Positions 36,680 to 46,627 of a DNA stretch of 64,000 bases are shown here, one piece after another. Location: positions 128,670-192,669 of the forward strand of contig JADLAC010000043.1 of assembly GCA_020848435.1 (NCBI GenBank), read 5' to 3'. The position numbers were made by a program, and so were the translations under genes. The notes beneath the pieces are model-generated. The model did no database searches, was not told the DNA's origin, and was given only the letters and a program-made list of their open reading frames with translations. This stretch comes from Burkholderiales bacterium. GTDB taxonomy: Bacteria > Pseudomonadota > Gammaproteobacteria > Burkholderiales > WYBJ01. The stretch's first letter is position 1. Every line of letters starts with the position of its first letter.

Positions 36680-37654
36680 ATGAAATACTCGATCCTGGCC
36701 GCGGCCGCGGCCATCGTCCCGCTCGCCGTACCGGCCCTCGCCCAGAGCGACAAGTATCCGAGCCGCCCGCTGCGCATGATCGTCCCGTTCGCCCCCGGGG
36801 GCGCATCGGATTTCGTCGGCCGCATCATCCAACCCGCGCTGGCGGAGTTGCTCAAGGAGCAGGTCGTGGTGGATAACCGCGGCGGTGCCGCAGGCAATAT
36901 CGGCGTCGAAGTCGCGGTGCGCGCAACACCCGACGGCTACACCTTCCTGCTCGGCAATGTCGGCACCATGGCGATCAACCCCAACTTCTATACCAAGTTC
37001 CCCTACCGGCCATTGAACGATCTGATGCCGATCACGCAGGTGGTCGACGTTCCGGGCTGCCTGGTCGTACATCCGTCGCTGCCGCCGCGCAACGTCAAGG
37101 AGCTGATCGCGCATCTGAAGGCAAACCCCGGCAAGCTGAACTACGGCTCTCCGGCACCGAGCAGTGCGAACCGTTTGGAAATGGAGATGTTCCTGCACGC
37201 GACCGGAACCAATGCGGTGCAGATCAACTACAAAGGCGGCGCGGGCCCGGCCATGATCGGGCTGCTCGCGAACGAGGTCCAGATGATGTTCGTCACCTTC
37301 TCCTCGGCCGTCAACTTCGCCAAGCAGGGGCGCGTGAAAATGCTCGGCGTAATTTCAGCGGAGCGCAATCCCGCATTGCCCGACATCCCGACGATGCGCG
37401 AGCAAGGGCACAACATGGTGGTCGGTTCCTGGCAAGGGCTGTTCGTGCCCAAGGGCTCGCCCAAGCTGGTGGTGGACAAGCTCTACCAGGCGGGCACGCA
37501 GGCGATGAAGGACCCGCAAGTCGTCAAGCGGCTGAGCGACGGCGGCGTGAGCATCGTCACCAGCAACGCGCCGGCCGATTTCATCGCCTTCGTGAAGGCC
37601 GAGACCGAACGCTTCGCGCGCGTGATCAAGGACGCGAGCATCCAGACCGAGTAG
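36680..37654 (+). CDS. Tripartite tricarboxylate transporter binding protein (Bug family)
   Basis: Periplasmic binding protein of 324 residues. Signal peptide ends in PALAQ; Bug motifs PLRMIVPFAPGGASDFVGR, VDNRGGAAGNIG, ATPDGYTFLLGN and INYKGGAGPAMIGLL are present. A GGAGG site lies directly before ATG 36680. The MFS gene 60 bp downstream on the same strand may be co-transcribed, possibly taking up the ligand, but no TctA/TctB genes are present. It shares only family-level similarity with the Bug protein at 31.9 kb. Confidence 0.93.
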   Translation: MKYSILAAAAAIVPLAVPALAQSDKYPSRPLRMIVPFAPGGASDFVGRIIQPALAELLKEQVVVDNRGGAAGNIGVEVAVRATPDGYTFLLGNVGTMAINPNFYTKFPYRPLNDLMPITQVVDVPGCLVVHPSLPPRNVKELIAHLKANPGKLNYGSPAPSSANRLEMEMFLHATGTNAVQINYKGGAGPAMIGLLANEVQMMFVTFSSAVNFAKQGRVKMLGVISAERNPALPDIPTMREQGHNMVVGSWQGLFVPKGSPKLVVDKLYQAGTQAMKDPQVVKRLSDGGVSIVTSNAPADFIAFVKAETERFARVIKDASIQTE

Positions 37655-37713
37655 CACGGCGCACGCACCCGCGGGGGGCGCCCGCGAGTCGGGTGATCGG
37701 TTAGAATCGTTCG

Positions 37714-38925
37714 ATGCCTATCCGCACTTTGCGCGCGCCCTTGGTCATTCTGCTCGCCGGGGGCATGGCGATGACCATCGCGCTCGGCGCCCGCCACGCT
37801 TTCGGACTGTATTTGCAGCCGATGACTGCTGACCTCGGCTGGGCGCGGCAGACCTTCGCCTTCGCGCTGGCCGCGCAGAACCTGATCTTCGGCATCGCCC
37901 AGCCGTTTTCCGGAATGCTGGCGGATCGCTTCGGCGCGGGCCGCGTCATGTTGGGCGGTACGGCGCTGTACGTGCTCGGGCTGGCGTTGATGGCGGACGT
38001 CAGCAGCGGCCCCGGCTTCATGTTTTCGGCCGGGCTCCTGATCGGGACAGCGGTTTCCTGCATCAGCTTTCCGATCGTCTTCGGCGTGGTCGCGCGCACG
38101 TATCCACCGGAGAAGCGCAGCGTCGCGATGGGCATCGCGGGCGCAGCCGGCTCCTTCGGTCAGTTCGTCATGCTGCCGTATGGCCAGATGCTCATCAACG
38201 TCCTCGGCTGGCAACAATCGCTGCTGGTGCTAGCGGCGACGGTGGCGCTGGTCGCCCCGCTGTCGATGCTGCTCGCGGAGGAGCAGCGGCCCGCCGCGAC
38301 GGCTCAGCAATCCATTCCCGAAGCGCTCAAGGAGGCTCTCGGTCATCGCGGCTACAGCCTGCTGTGCGCGGGCTACTTCGTGTGCGGGCTGCAGGTGATG
38401 TTCGTCGCCGTGCACTTCCCCGCGTTCATGGTCGATCGCGGTATGAAGGCCGAAGTCGGCATGATGGCGCTCGCGTTGATCGGCCTGTTCAATATCTTCG
38501 GCAGTTACTTCTGGGGATGGCTCGGCGGGCGCTACAGCAAGAAGCGCATGTTGAGCTTGCTGTACTTCCTGCGCGCGGTGAACATCGCAGCCTTCATCGT
38601 GCTCCCCCTCAGCGCCACCAGCGTCTACGTCTTCGCCGCCGTCATAGGCTTTCTTTGGCTTGGGACCGTGCCTCTCACCAACGCGTTGATCGCCCAGATC
38701 TTCGGCGTGCGCTACCTGTCCACGCTCGGCGGCATCGCGTTCTTCTGGCACCAGGTCGGGAGCTTCGTCGGCGTCGCCCTGGGCGGCTATGTGTTCGACC
38801 AGACCGGCTCCTACCAGGTGATGTGGGCCATCGCGATCGCCGCCGGGGTATTCGCGGCCGCCGTGAACTGGCCGATCGACGACCGCCAGATCGCGCGCGC
38901 GGCGGCGAAGCCGGTCGCTGCATGA
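37714..38925 (+). CDS. MFS transporter (oxalate/formate antiporter-like)
   Basis: Twelve-helix major facilitator of 403 residues, inner membrane. GARHAFGLYLQPM in helix 1 and GMLADRFGAGRV between helices 2 and 3 resemble the OFA/monocarboxylate group (OxlT/NarK-like MFS). Likely substrate is a small organic anion. It follows the Bug protein gene by 59 bp on the same strand. The last residues are Ala-rich and cytoplasmic. Confidence 0.87.
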   Translation: MPIRTLRAPLVILLAGGMAMTIALGARHAFGLYLQPMTADLGWARQTFAFALAAQNLIFGIAQPFSGMLADRFGAGRVMLGGTALYVLGLALMADVSSGPGFMFSAGLLIGTAVSCISFPIVFGVVARTYPPEKRSVAMGIAGAAGSFGQFVMLPYGQMLINVLGWQQSLLVLAATVALVAPLSMLLAEEQRPAATAQQSIPEALKEALGHRGYSLLCAGYFVCGLQVMFVAVHFPAFMVDRGMKAEVGMMALALIGLFNIFGSYFWGWLGGRYSKKRMLSLLYFLRAVNIAAFIVLPLSATSVYVFAAVIGFLWLGTVPLTNALIAQIFGVRYLSTLGGIAFFWHQVGSFVGVALGGYVFDQTGSYQVMWAIAIAAGVFAAAVNWPIDDRQIARAAAKPVAA

Positions 38926-39093
38926 GCCGGCGCGGGAGCGAGCGCGCCTGAGCTATCGAGGTTCCGCGAACGGGCCACCGATGCCGCCATGGATCGAGAC
39001 GCTCGATCCGGGCGATCTTGCCCAGGACGCTGGCCTGCGCGCGTGCGCGCCGGCTGCCCCCGGCGCAAATGGAACGATCGCAGGGAGAGCGCG

Positions 39094-41349
39094 ATGAAGC
39101 AGCCGTCCCGGCTCCACGCAACGATCGTGCTCTCCTGCGGCCTCGTATTCACCGCGCTGGTCGTGATCGTGCTGGCCAGCACGATGGCGCAGCGCGATCG
39201 ACTCAGCTTCGAATCGAACGCACGCGCCGCCCAGGCCGTGGTGCTCGACCGGATCGAAGTTTCGATCGCGCTCTTGCGTGGCGCGGCCGGGCTGTTCGCG
39301 AGTCACACCGGCGAACCGACCGTGAGCGAGTTCCGCGACTTCATGAATCGCACCGCCCTGCGCGATGCCTATCCCGGCATACTCGGTATCGGCTACTCGC
39401 GGCGAGTGCCCGCGGACGAACGAGACGCGGTGGAGCGCGCGCTCCAGGCGCAAGGCCAGCAGGACTTTCGCATCTGGCCGCAGGATGCGCGCGAACAATG
39501 GCATGCGATCGTCTTTCTGGAGCCGCTCGATGCGCGCAATCGCGCCGCCATCGGCTATGACATGTTCACCCAGCCGCTGCGGCGCGCAGCCATGGAACGA
39601 GCGCGCGACAGCGGAGCGCCCGCGGCCTCCGCCGTGGTGCAGCTCGTTCAGGAAATCGATGCACGCAAACAGCCCGGCTTTCTCCTCTATCTGCCGGTGT
39701 ATCGAGGTCCGGCCGAGCCGCCGAGCCTGGCCGAACGGCGCGAGCGCCTGCGCGGTTTCGTCTATGCGCCCATCCGGGCCGTGGATTTCATTTCGAGCGC
39801 GTTCGCGCATGCGCCCGGGCCGAGCATCGCCTTGCGCGTCGTTCACGAATACGAGCCGGGCAAAGAAACGCTGCTCTACCAGCATGCCTCGGCTGACCAG
39901 CGCTCACGGGGCTTGTATTCGCTCAAGACCCGTGCCGATGTCGCGGGCCAGGTCTGGCAGTTCGAATCCTGGTCGTCGACGACCCTCGGCGAGGCGCTCG
40001 TCGTCCCGCTGTTGGTGGCCGTGGCCGGCATCGGGATTTCGCTCGCCTTGGCCCTGCTGCTGTGGCGCGAGGACCAGGCGCGCGCCGCGATCCAGGTCGC
40101 GCTCGAACGCGAGCAAGCCGCGCGTGCGCAGGCCGAGCGCGCGAATCGCATGAAGGACGAGTTTCTCGCCACGCTATCGCACGAGCTACGCACTCCACTC
40201 AATGCGATCGTGGGCTGGGCGTCGGTGCTGCGCGCAGGCCGGGTGTCCGGCCAGCAAGCGAGCGCCGCGCTCGAGGTGATCGATCGCAACGCGCGCGCGC
40301 AAGCGCGCCTGATCGAGGATCTGCTCGACACCAATCGCATCGTCTCGGGCAAGCTGAGCATGGACTCGAAACCGCTCGATGCCGCCGCGGTGCTCGAAGC
40401 GGCCCTGGACACCGTCCTGCCCGTCGCGAAGCAGAAGCGCATCGAGCTGCGCAAGCAGGTGGCCGCTGAGCCGCTCACCATCCGCGGCGACTCGGCGCGC
40501 CTGCAACAAGTCATCTGGAACCTGCTGTCGAACGCGATCAAGTTCACGCCCGCGGGCGGGCGCATCGACGTCTCGCTGGAGCGAGTGGACCGCGTCGTGC
40601 GCTTGCAGATCGCCGACACCGGCGAGGGCATCGACGCGCGTTTCCTCGAGCACATCTTCGATCGGTTCCTGCAGGCCGACGGCACCATCACCCGCCGCCA
40701 TGGCGGGCTCGGGCTCGGACTGGCGATCGTACGCGAGCTGGTGACGATGCACGGCGGCGAGGTGCGCGCCTCGAGCGCTGGTCCGGGCAAGGGTGCGACG
40801 TTCGTCGTCGAGCTGCCCCTCCATTTCGGCGAGCACGCTGCGGCCGGCGCCGAGGGTCAGGCGCCTTGGGAAGCGCTGCTGGACGGCGTGAAGGTGCTGG
40901 TCGTGGACGACGATGCCGATGCGCGCCGGCTGATACGCTTGATGCTCGAGCAACGCCGGGCGCAAGTATGGTGCGCAGGGTCGGCGGAAGAGGCATTGCA
41001 GGCGCTCGATGCCTTGCGACCCGACGTGCTCGTGAGCGACATCGGTATGGCCGAGATCGACGGCTACGCGCTGATGCGGCGTATTCGAGCGCGTCCCACC
41101 GCGTATTTCGCGGCGCTGCCGAGCGTCGCGCTCACCGCCTACGCGCGCAATGAAGACCGGGTCGAAGCATTTCGCGCCGGCTTTCACGAATACCTCGTGA
41201 AGCCGGTGCAGCCTGAACGCCTGGTCGGCGTCGTGGCGAGACTGGCCGGACGCTCCGATACGAGCGGCATCGCCCTGCCGGCGAGTGAGGATGAGGCCTC
41301 CGGCGTCATCGTCTCGGCCGACGCGAGCCGCGCCGACCCGTCATCCTGA
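39094..41349 (+). CDS. Hybrid sensor histidine kinase with CHASE domain and receiver
   Basis: Membrane kinase of 751 residues. Helix 10-30, extracytoplasmic CHASE domain (about 45-265, with GIGYSRRVPADER), helix 303-324, HisKA with His363 (LATLSHELRTPLN), ATPase with NLLSNAIKFTP, DTGEGI and GGLGLGLAIV, then a receiver domain (about 598-715) with phospho-acceptor Asp649 (LVSDIGM) and the lysine in YLVKPV. CHASE domains sense small ligands. ATG 39094 has an AGGGAGAG site. No phosphotransfer or output partner is adjacent; the neighbouring gene converges. Confidence 0.92.
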   Translation: MKQPSRLHATIVLSCGLVFTALVVIVLASTMAQRDRLSFESNARAAQAVVLDRIEVSIALLRGAAGLFASHTGEPTVSEFRDFMNRTALRDAYPGILGIGYSRRVPADERDAVERALQAQGQQDFRIWPQDAREQWHAIVFLEPLDARNRAAIGYDMFTQPLRRAAMERARDSGAPAASAVVQLVQEIDARKQPGFLLYLPVYRGPAEPPSLAERRERLRGFVYAPIRAVDFISSAFAHAPGPSIALRVVHEYEPGKETLLYQHASADQRSRGLYSLKTRADVAGQVWQFESWSSTTLGEALVVPLLVAVAGIGISLALALLLWREDQARAAIQVALEREQAARAQAERANRMKDEFLATLSHELRTPLNAIVGWASVLRAGRVSGQQASAALEVIDRNARAQARLIEDLLDTNRIVSGKLSMDSKPLDAAAVLEAALDTVLPVAKQKRIELRKQVAAEPLTIRGDSARLQQVIWNLLSNAIKFTPAGGRIDVSLERVDRVVRLQIADTGEGIDARFLEHIFDRFLQADGTITRRHGGLGLGLAIVRELVTMHGGEVRASSAGPGKGATFVVELPLHFGEHAAAGAEGQAPWEALLDGVKVLVVDDDADARRLIRLMLEQRRAQVWCAGSAEEALQALDALRPDVLVSDIGMAEIDGYALMRRIRARPTAYFAALPSVALTAYARNEDRVEAFRAGFHEYLVKPVQPERLVGVVARLAGRSDTSGIALPASEDEASGVIVSADASRADPSS

Positions 41350-41380
41350 ACGGCGGAAGCGGCCTGATGAAATATCCGGG

Positions 41381-42652
41381 CTAACCGCCGGCAACCAGCT
41401 TCGACATCCGCAGGCCGCGAAACGCGCTCGATTGTGTCCATGCCAGCGCGATCACTGCCGCGGCAAGCAGCGCGAAGGCGACCACCAGCACCTGCGGGCC
41501 GAGAATCTCGGCGCCGAGGCCGGCACCGAGCGAGCCCACGGAAATGAAGGCCGGGAACATGGGCAGCAGGCTCGTCACCTGGCCGCGCATGGCTTCGGGC
41601 GCCGACATCTGCAAGCTGGTGTGGGTACTGGATGCGAGCACCATCTCCGCGACGCCGGCGCCCATCAGGAAGATCACCGCGGAGAGCATCGAAGGACTGA
41701 GCGCAAAACCGATCAGGCTCGCGGCGAAGACGAGCAGCGCAATCGACTGCATGCGCCCGACGCTATCGTAGCGGCTCAGCGTTGCGGCCAGCACGCCGCC
41801 CGCGATGCCGCCGATGCCGACCGCGGACAAGAGCAAACCCAAACCTTCGGGTCCGGCGCGAAAGACATCTGCTGCGAACACCGGCATGAGCGCGCTGAAC
41901 GAAGGGATCAAGAGCAGCGGCGGCACCAATCCCACCAGCACGATCACGCGCGCAACCGGATGCGTGGCCGCGAACGCCAAGCCCGCGAACATCGAGCGCC
42001 ACGCCGATCCGCTGTGACGCTGCGGGCCGCGCGCAGCGGCACGCACCATGCTCACGCTGGCGGCGACACCGACGTAGGTCGCCCCCTGGATCGCGAAGTT
42101 CCAGGCCGGTCCGAGGCTGGCAATTAGAAATCCGGCCACGGCCGGACCGAGCGTGCGCGTCACGCTGAATGCAATCGTGTTCAACGCCACCGCGTTGGCT
42201 GCCTCGCTGCGCGGCACCACGTCGAACACCAGCGTGTTGCGCAGGGTGCGTTCGAATACCGTGCCCGCCCCGGAAATGAGCGAGAAGGCGAAAAGATGCC
42301 AAATGCGCACCGCGTCGAGCGCGAGCAGCAGCGCGAGCAGGAACGACACGAGGGCGGGTGCGGCCTGCGAAAGCGCGAGCGCACGCCGGCGATCGAAGCG
42401 CTCGGCGACCAATCCGGATATCGGCGCCAGGATCAGCATCGGCACCGCGCGGATGCCGAGCACGGCTCCGAGCAAGGCCGCCGAGGCCGTCAGATCGTAG
42501 ATCACCCAACCGAGCGTCGCTTGCTGTATCCACTGGGCCGCGGTGGAGAAGAACGTTCCCGACCACAGCCAACGAAAGTCGCGGTAGCGCAATGCCGCCA
42601 ATGCCGAAGGCAATGCAGTCAAGAAGACGCTCGCACGGTGGGAAGCACGCAT
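41381..42652 (-). CDS. MFS transporter (MFS_3/EntS-like)
   Basis: Major facilitator of 423 residues related to the DUF894/enterobactin exporter group. RDFRWLWSGTFFSTAAQW at the N-terminus, GLVAERFDRRRAL in loop 2-3 and repeated Gly/Ala-rich helices are visible. Group members often export siderophores or drugs. ATG 42652 is the first start before helix 1; no clear ribosome site. The frame runs far upstream through the next genes and is not coding there. Confidence 0.85.
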   Translation of the reverse strand: MRASHRASVFLTALPSALAALRYRDFRWLWSGTFFSTAAQWIQQATLGWVIYDLTASAALLGAVLGIRAVPMLILAPISGLVAERFDRRRALALSQAAPALVSFLLALLLALDAVRIWHLFAFSLISGAGTVFERTLRNTLVFDVVPRSEAANAVALNTIAFSVTRTLGPAVAGFLIASLGPAWNFAIQGATYVGVAASVSMVRAAARGPQRHSGSAWRSMFAGLAFAATHPVARVIVLVGLVPPLLLIPSFSALMPVFAADVFRAGPEGLGLLLSAVGIGGIAGGVLAATLSRYDSVGRMQSIALLVFAASLIGFALSPSMLSAVIFLMGAGVAEMVLASSTHTSLQMSAPEAMRGQVTSLLPMFPAFISVGSLGAGLGAEILGPQVLVVAFALLAAAVIALAWTQSSAFRGLRMSKLVAGG

Positions 42653-42817
42653 AGTAACGCTTATCAGGCCCGGCGCGGGAATGCTTTGTGCGAACCACGC
42701 TGGCGCCGGAGCCGGCTCGCGCTCACCCGCGCCAGCCGAATGTCGCGCGGCATCACGGCATCGATCCGATCGGATCGGCGCGCGGACGAACCCAACCTCA
42801 GGCTGAAAGGAACGACG

Positions 42818-42961
42818 ATGAAGACCTTGCTTGCAGTGCTGGCCGCGGCGTTTTTCGCCACGCTGGCCGGGTGCAATACCATCGAAGGCGCGGGCCGCGA
42901 CCTCGAGCGCGGCGGCGAGAAAGTGCAAGACACCGCGCGCGACGTGAAGCGCAACATGTGA
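42818..42961 (+). CDS. Entericidin A/B family lipoprotein
   Basis: Very small lipoprotein of 47 residues. Signal with lipobox LAGC (Cys19), then NTIEGAGRDLERGGEKVQD, the entericidin (EcnAB) signature. The E. coli proteins form a lipoprotein antidote/toxin pair, but single copies are common elsewhere and their role is unclear. AAGGA precedes ATG 42818. Confidence 0.9.
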   Translation: MKTLLAVLAAAFFATLAGCNTIEGAGRDLERGGEKVQDTARDVKRNM

Positions 42962-43061
42962 GGACGATGCCGCGCGGAACGAAAAGATCCGCAGCCCGCG
43001 GCAACTCGGACACCGCGCAGAAACAAACGGGTGGCGACGCGGACTGTCGCCGTCGCGATGC

Positions 43062-44468
43062 TCAGGCGTCCGCGATCTTGAGCGGCTGCAAGCTCGGCCT
43101 CGGTGCCGGCGCGGGCGCGATGCGCGGCTCGATCGGCAAGCGCGCGTGCACCCGCGTTCCCGCGCCGGGCGCACTATGCAGCTCGAATATGCCGCTGCGC
43201 GCCTCGATGCGGTGACGCATCCCGAACAGACCCTGCGCGCTGGGCCCGATCTCGTTCGGCCGAAAGCCGATCCCGTCATCTTCGATTTCGAGCTCGCAGC
43301 CGCCGTGGTGGTACGCCAAGCGCACACGCACCCGCGCAGCCCGCGCGTGCTTGGCCGCGTTGGTGAGCGACTCTTGCAGCACGCGGAATAGCGCGATTTC
43401 GACATCCTCGGACAACTCGAGATCCCGCTCGGGAAGATCGAGATCGAGCTGCCATCCCGCGCATTCGGCGACTTGCTGCGCCATCTGCCGCGCGGCCACG
43501 GCCAGGCCCAGCGTGGATAACGCACTCGGGCGCAGGCCCTCGACGATGCGCCGCTTCACGAGCAGGCCTTGATCCAGGTGCTGCATGACCCGCCCGAGCT
43601 TTTCCTGCAACGCTGCGTGCTCGCCTCCGAGGCGGCCGCGCACCCACGCGAGATCCATCTTGCTCGCGGTGAGCAGCGCGCCCAGCTCGTCATGAAGCTC
43701 CCGCGCCATCGCCGCCTTCTCCGCCTCGGCTGCCTCCTGCAGCCGCGAGGCGAGCATGCCGAGCTGCGAGGTCCGCTCGCGCACCAAGCGGTCGAGCAGT
43801 CCCTGGCGGTGCTGGGCGCGTCGCCAGTCACGCTTCATGCCGGAGAACAGGACCAGCAGCAGTGCAACGTTCAGAATCGTGGCACCCGCGATGCCCACCC
43901 TGGATAGGGCGAGGCTGCTGCGCCAGCCGTCGGCGGCGGTGCGCGCGAGCTCGTTTTCGCGCCACGTCAACTGCTGCACCAACAGCCGAATGCGCGCCAT
44001 GGTCGCGCGTGCTTCGTCCCTGTCGGCGACTTGGAGCACGCGCTCGGGATGGGCGCGCTGCGTCAAGCGCACCGCCAGCTCGATCTCGCTCAGCCTGGCG
44101 GCGATCGCGGCAACGAGGCCGCGAAAGAGCTGATCGGCCTGTCGATCGATGCCCGCCGCGTAATGCGCGCCCAGCTCGTCGACCAGGCCGCGAATGACCA
44201 CGACCGAACGCTCGTAAGGCTCGATCTGCTCGGCGTTCCAGGTGTGCAGGTAGCTGCGCTGCCGCGTCTCTGCCTCGGCGAGCTGCGCGGAAAGCTCGTT
44301 CAGCCGCACGCCTGTCCAAACCGACTCGATGCCGTCTTCATAGCCGCGTGCGAGCTGCCGGTAACCGGATTCCGAGACGAGCACGATCCCGATCGCCGCT
44401 GCTACACATGCCGCGAGCGCAACATCCCAACGCCGGCGCTTGAGCGCGGAAGCCTGAGTTCGTCTCAT
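43062..44468 (-). CDS. Sensor histidine kinase, HisKA_3 (NarX/LiaS-type) with CHASE3-like region
   Basis: Membrane kinase of 468 residues. Two helices (about 15-33 and 190-210) flank a helical CHASE3-like sensor region; then a coiled coil and the HisKA_3 dimerisation motif with His259 (MARELHDELGALL), and a small ATPase domain with ESLTNAAKHARA and EDDGIGF and GLFGMRHR. It is divergent from the NarL-type regulator gene (290 bp apart), its probable partner. The C-terminal 25 residues are Pro/Ala-rich. Confidence 0.9.
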   Translation of the reverse strand: MRRTQASALKRRRWDVALAACVAAAIGIVLVSESGYRQLARGYEDGIESVWTGVRLNELSAQLAEAETRQRSYLHTWNAEQIEPYERSVVVIRGLVDELGAHYAAGIDRQADQLFRGLVAAIAARLSEIELAVRLTQRAHPERVLQVADRDEARATMARIRLLVQQLTWRENELARTAADGWRSSLALSRVGIAGATILNVALLLVLFSGMKRDWRRAQHRQGLLDRLVRERTSQLGMLASRLQEAAEAEKAAMARELHDELGALLTASKMDLAWVRGRLGGEHAALQEKLGRVMQHLDQGLLVKRRIVEGLRPSALSTLGLAVAARQMAQQVAECAGWQLDLDLPERDLELSEDVEIALFRVLQESLTNAAKHARAARVRVRLAYHHGGCELEIEDDGIGFRPNEIGPSAQGLFGMRHRIEARSGIFELHSAPGAGTRVHARLPIEPRIAPAPAPRPSLQPLKIADA

Positions 44469-44758
44469 GCTACGCCCTTGCCCCGCACTTCTCGACCACG
44501 TACGGTCGCACCGACGGCCTGCCGCCGTCGTTCTCGCGCAGCCGCCGCGACGGCGTGCACGCGCCGCTTCGCGCCGTGCACGCGCGGCAGGGAACCATCA
44601 GGGTCGAATCGATCTCTGTTCGGGTGAGGGTTCGATGAGGCAGGCCCCGCGCTTGCAATATGCCTACATGGCGATCTTTCTTTCGTCGCGAAGCGAAATT
44701 CACCGGCGCACGACCTGGCTTGCTCGGCGTGCCGCCGTCGCACCGGGAGCACCTCGCA

Positions 44759-45391
44759 GTGATTAGGATCCTGGTCGCCGACGACCACGCGATCGTTCGC
44801 GCCGGCCTGTCGCAATTCATCGCCGATCAGCCCGACATGCGCGTCGAGGCAGAGGCCGCTTGCGGCGACGAGGTGATACGCCTGGTGGACAGCCACGATT
44901 TCGACGTGGTTCTTCTCGACATCGCGATGCCGAACAAGAACGGCCTCGATTGCCTGCGCATCCTGCGCCAAACCCATCCGGGGCTGCCGGTGTTGATCCT
45001 GAGCGGGTATCCGGAGGCGAACTACGCGGTCAACATGCTGCGCGCCGGAGCGAGCGGCTATGTCTCCAAGCTCACTTCCGCCAACGAGCTGATGCGCGCG
45101 ATCCGCATCGTCGCCAAGGGCAGGAAATATCTCAGTGCGAGCGCCGTCGATCTCGTCTCCGCGGAGCTGACGCGAGCCGCCGATTGCATGCTGCATGAAA
45201 CGCTTTCCGAGCGAGAGTTTCAGGTCTTCCGCAAACTGGCCGAGGGCCAGAGCGCAACACACATCGCGGCCGAGCTGAACGTGAGCATAAAAACCGTGAC
45301 GACCTACCGCGCTCGAGTGTTGCAGAAAATGAATCTGAAGACAAACGCCGATCTTACCTACTATGCGGTAACACACAAGCTGCTCGAGTGA
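44759..45391 (+). CDS. NarL/FixJ-family response regulator
   Basis: Two-domain regulator of 210 residues. Receiver domain with DDH pocket, Asp54 (VLLDIAMP) and Lys106-region YVSKLTSA; C-terminal LuxR-type helix-turn-helix (LSEREFQVF...IKTVTTYRARVLQKMN). GTG 44759 is chosen because IRILVADDH follows directly and GGGAG lies 9 bases upstream; a longer ATG start at 44660 would add 33 unrelated residues. Divergent from the kinase gene. Confidence 0.9.
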   Translation: MIRILVADDHAIVRAGLSQFIADQPDMRVEAEAACGDEVIRLVDSHDFDVVLLDIAMPNKNGLDCLRILRQTHPGLPVLILSGYPEANYAVNMLRAGASGYVSKLTSANELMRAIRIVAKGRKYLSASAVDLVSAELTRAADCMLHETLSEREFQVFRKLAEGQSATHIAAELNVSIKTVTTYRARVLQKMNLKTNADLTYYAVTHKLLE

Positions 45392-45554
45392 GCGAAAAGC
45401 GCCGGCGCTCGATTCTCGACGACGCATCCGGCTCGAAGTGTCGCAAGCTGACGACGTGCGCCGGCGCGCATGTCGCCGTCACCCGACAAGCTGATTTGAT
45501 TCGACGCTCGATGACAGGAGCTGCGCGCGCGATCACTTCAATGACAGCACAAGG

Positions 45555-45998
45555 CTACGCCTGACGATCGTCGTGCGCGCTCGGTAGCAGACCCGCATGC
45601 TCTGCGGCGGCGAAGGCGGCTCTGATGCGTTCCACCCGCGCGCGATTGACGCCGAAATCGCTGTAACCCATACGCGCCGCCGAGCGGACATGGATTACGC
45701 TTGCGTCGGGGTCGAGCAGAAATTCCACGTCGTCGATGAAACCGAGCCATCGACTGCTCGCCTCGGCGCGAAGATAGTCATCCGTGTGCTCGACGACACG
45801 AACCCTCGGCATCGCGGCGAGAATCGAGCGCACCCCTCGCAGCGCGGCGTCCGCGTTGCCACGGAAAACCAGCGGGTCGATGTGAGCGCGGCCGGCGGAT
45901 TGACTGTGCACGCAGTTTGGCGTCGTCGGACACGGCTTGAGACGGCCGGCGGTAACGCCGAGATCGGCAGGCGGCTTGCCCGCGAACAAGCGCGGCAT
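45555..45998 (-). CDS. DUF1499 family protein
   Basis: Predicted 147-residue protein of the DUF1499 family, function unknown. Conserved CPTTPNCVHSQ near the N-terminus, TDDYLRAEASSRWLGFIDDVEF, the RSAARMGYSDFGVNRARVE motif and a C-terminal helix are visible. Relatives are often membrane-associated or lipoprotein-like, but no signal is visible here. ATG 45998 lacks a clear ribosome site. Confidence 0.85.
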   Translation of the reverse strand: MPRLFAGKPPADLGVTAGRLKPCPTTPNCVHSQSAGRAHIDPLVFRGNADAALRGVRSILAAMPRVRVVEHTDDYLRAEASSRWLGFIDDVEFLLDPDASVIHVRSAARMGYSDFGVNRARVERIRAAFAAAEHAGLLPSAHDDRQA

Positions 45999-46150
45999 CG
46001 TAAACGCTACCGCCAGTCAAGCCGGGTGAGCCGGCGCGCAGACGAGGCGCGACGCCTCGCCGCCGGATTCGTCGCGGAAGGAGCGGGTGCCCATTGTCGC
46101 GTCGCTCACCTTCTCTGCGCTACCCCTTCGACCCGCCCGCTAGCGCCTGA

Positions 46151-46627
46151 TCAAAACGGAATATCGTCGTCCATGTCGGCGATGCTTCCCGGCGCCTTGG
46201 CGGCCGGCCTCTCCGCCGCTGCGGCTGCCTTGGCCGGCGACCGCGCGTTGCCGCCCTCGTCGGCAGCGTCGTAGCTCGGCGCCCCGGCGCCCGCGCGGCT
46301 GCCGAGCATTTTCATCTCGGACGCGATGATCTCGGTGGTGTAGCGGTCCTTGCCTTCCTTGTCGGTCCACTTGCGCGTTTCCAGCCGGCCCTCGATATAG
46401 ACCTGCGAGCCCTTCTTCAAGTACTCGCCCGCGATCTCGGCCAGCCTGCGGTAGAACGTCACCCGGTGCCACTCGGTCTTCTCCTGGCGCTCGCCGCTGG
46501 TGCGGTCCTTCCAGGTTTCGGAGGTGGCCAGCGTGACATTCGTGACTGCCTCGCCGTTGGGCATGAAACGGGTTTCTGGATCGCGCCCCAGGTTGCCGAT
46601 CAGGATCACTTTGTTGACCGATGCCAT
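46151..46627 (-). CDS. ssb: Single-stranded DNA-binding protein
   Basis: Essential replication and repair protein of 158 residues. OB fold with [36 protein letters not shown] and [11 protein letters not shown]; flexible Ala/Pro linker; acidic tip DMDDDIPF that recruits partner proteins. ATG 46627 overlaps the MFS stop codon by one base (TGATG), so translation is coupled. It neighbours the divergent uvrA gene, a familiar ssb context. Confidence 0.97.
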   Translation of the reverse strand: MASVNKVILIGNLGRDPETRFMPNGEAVTNVTLATSETWKDRTSGERQEKTEWHRVTFYRRLAEIAGEYLKKGSQVYIEGRLETRKWTDKEGKDRYTTEIIASEMKMLGSRAGAGAPSYDAADEGGNARSPAKAAAAAERPAAKAPGSIADMDDDIPF

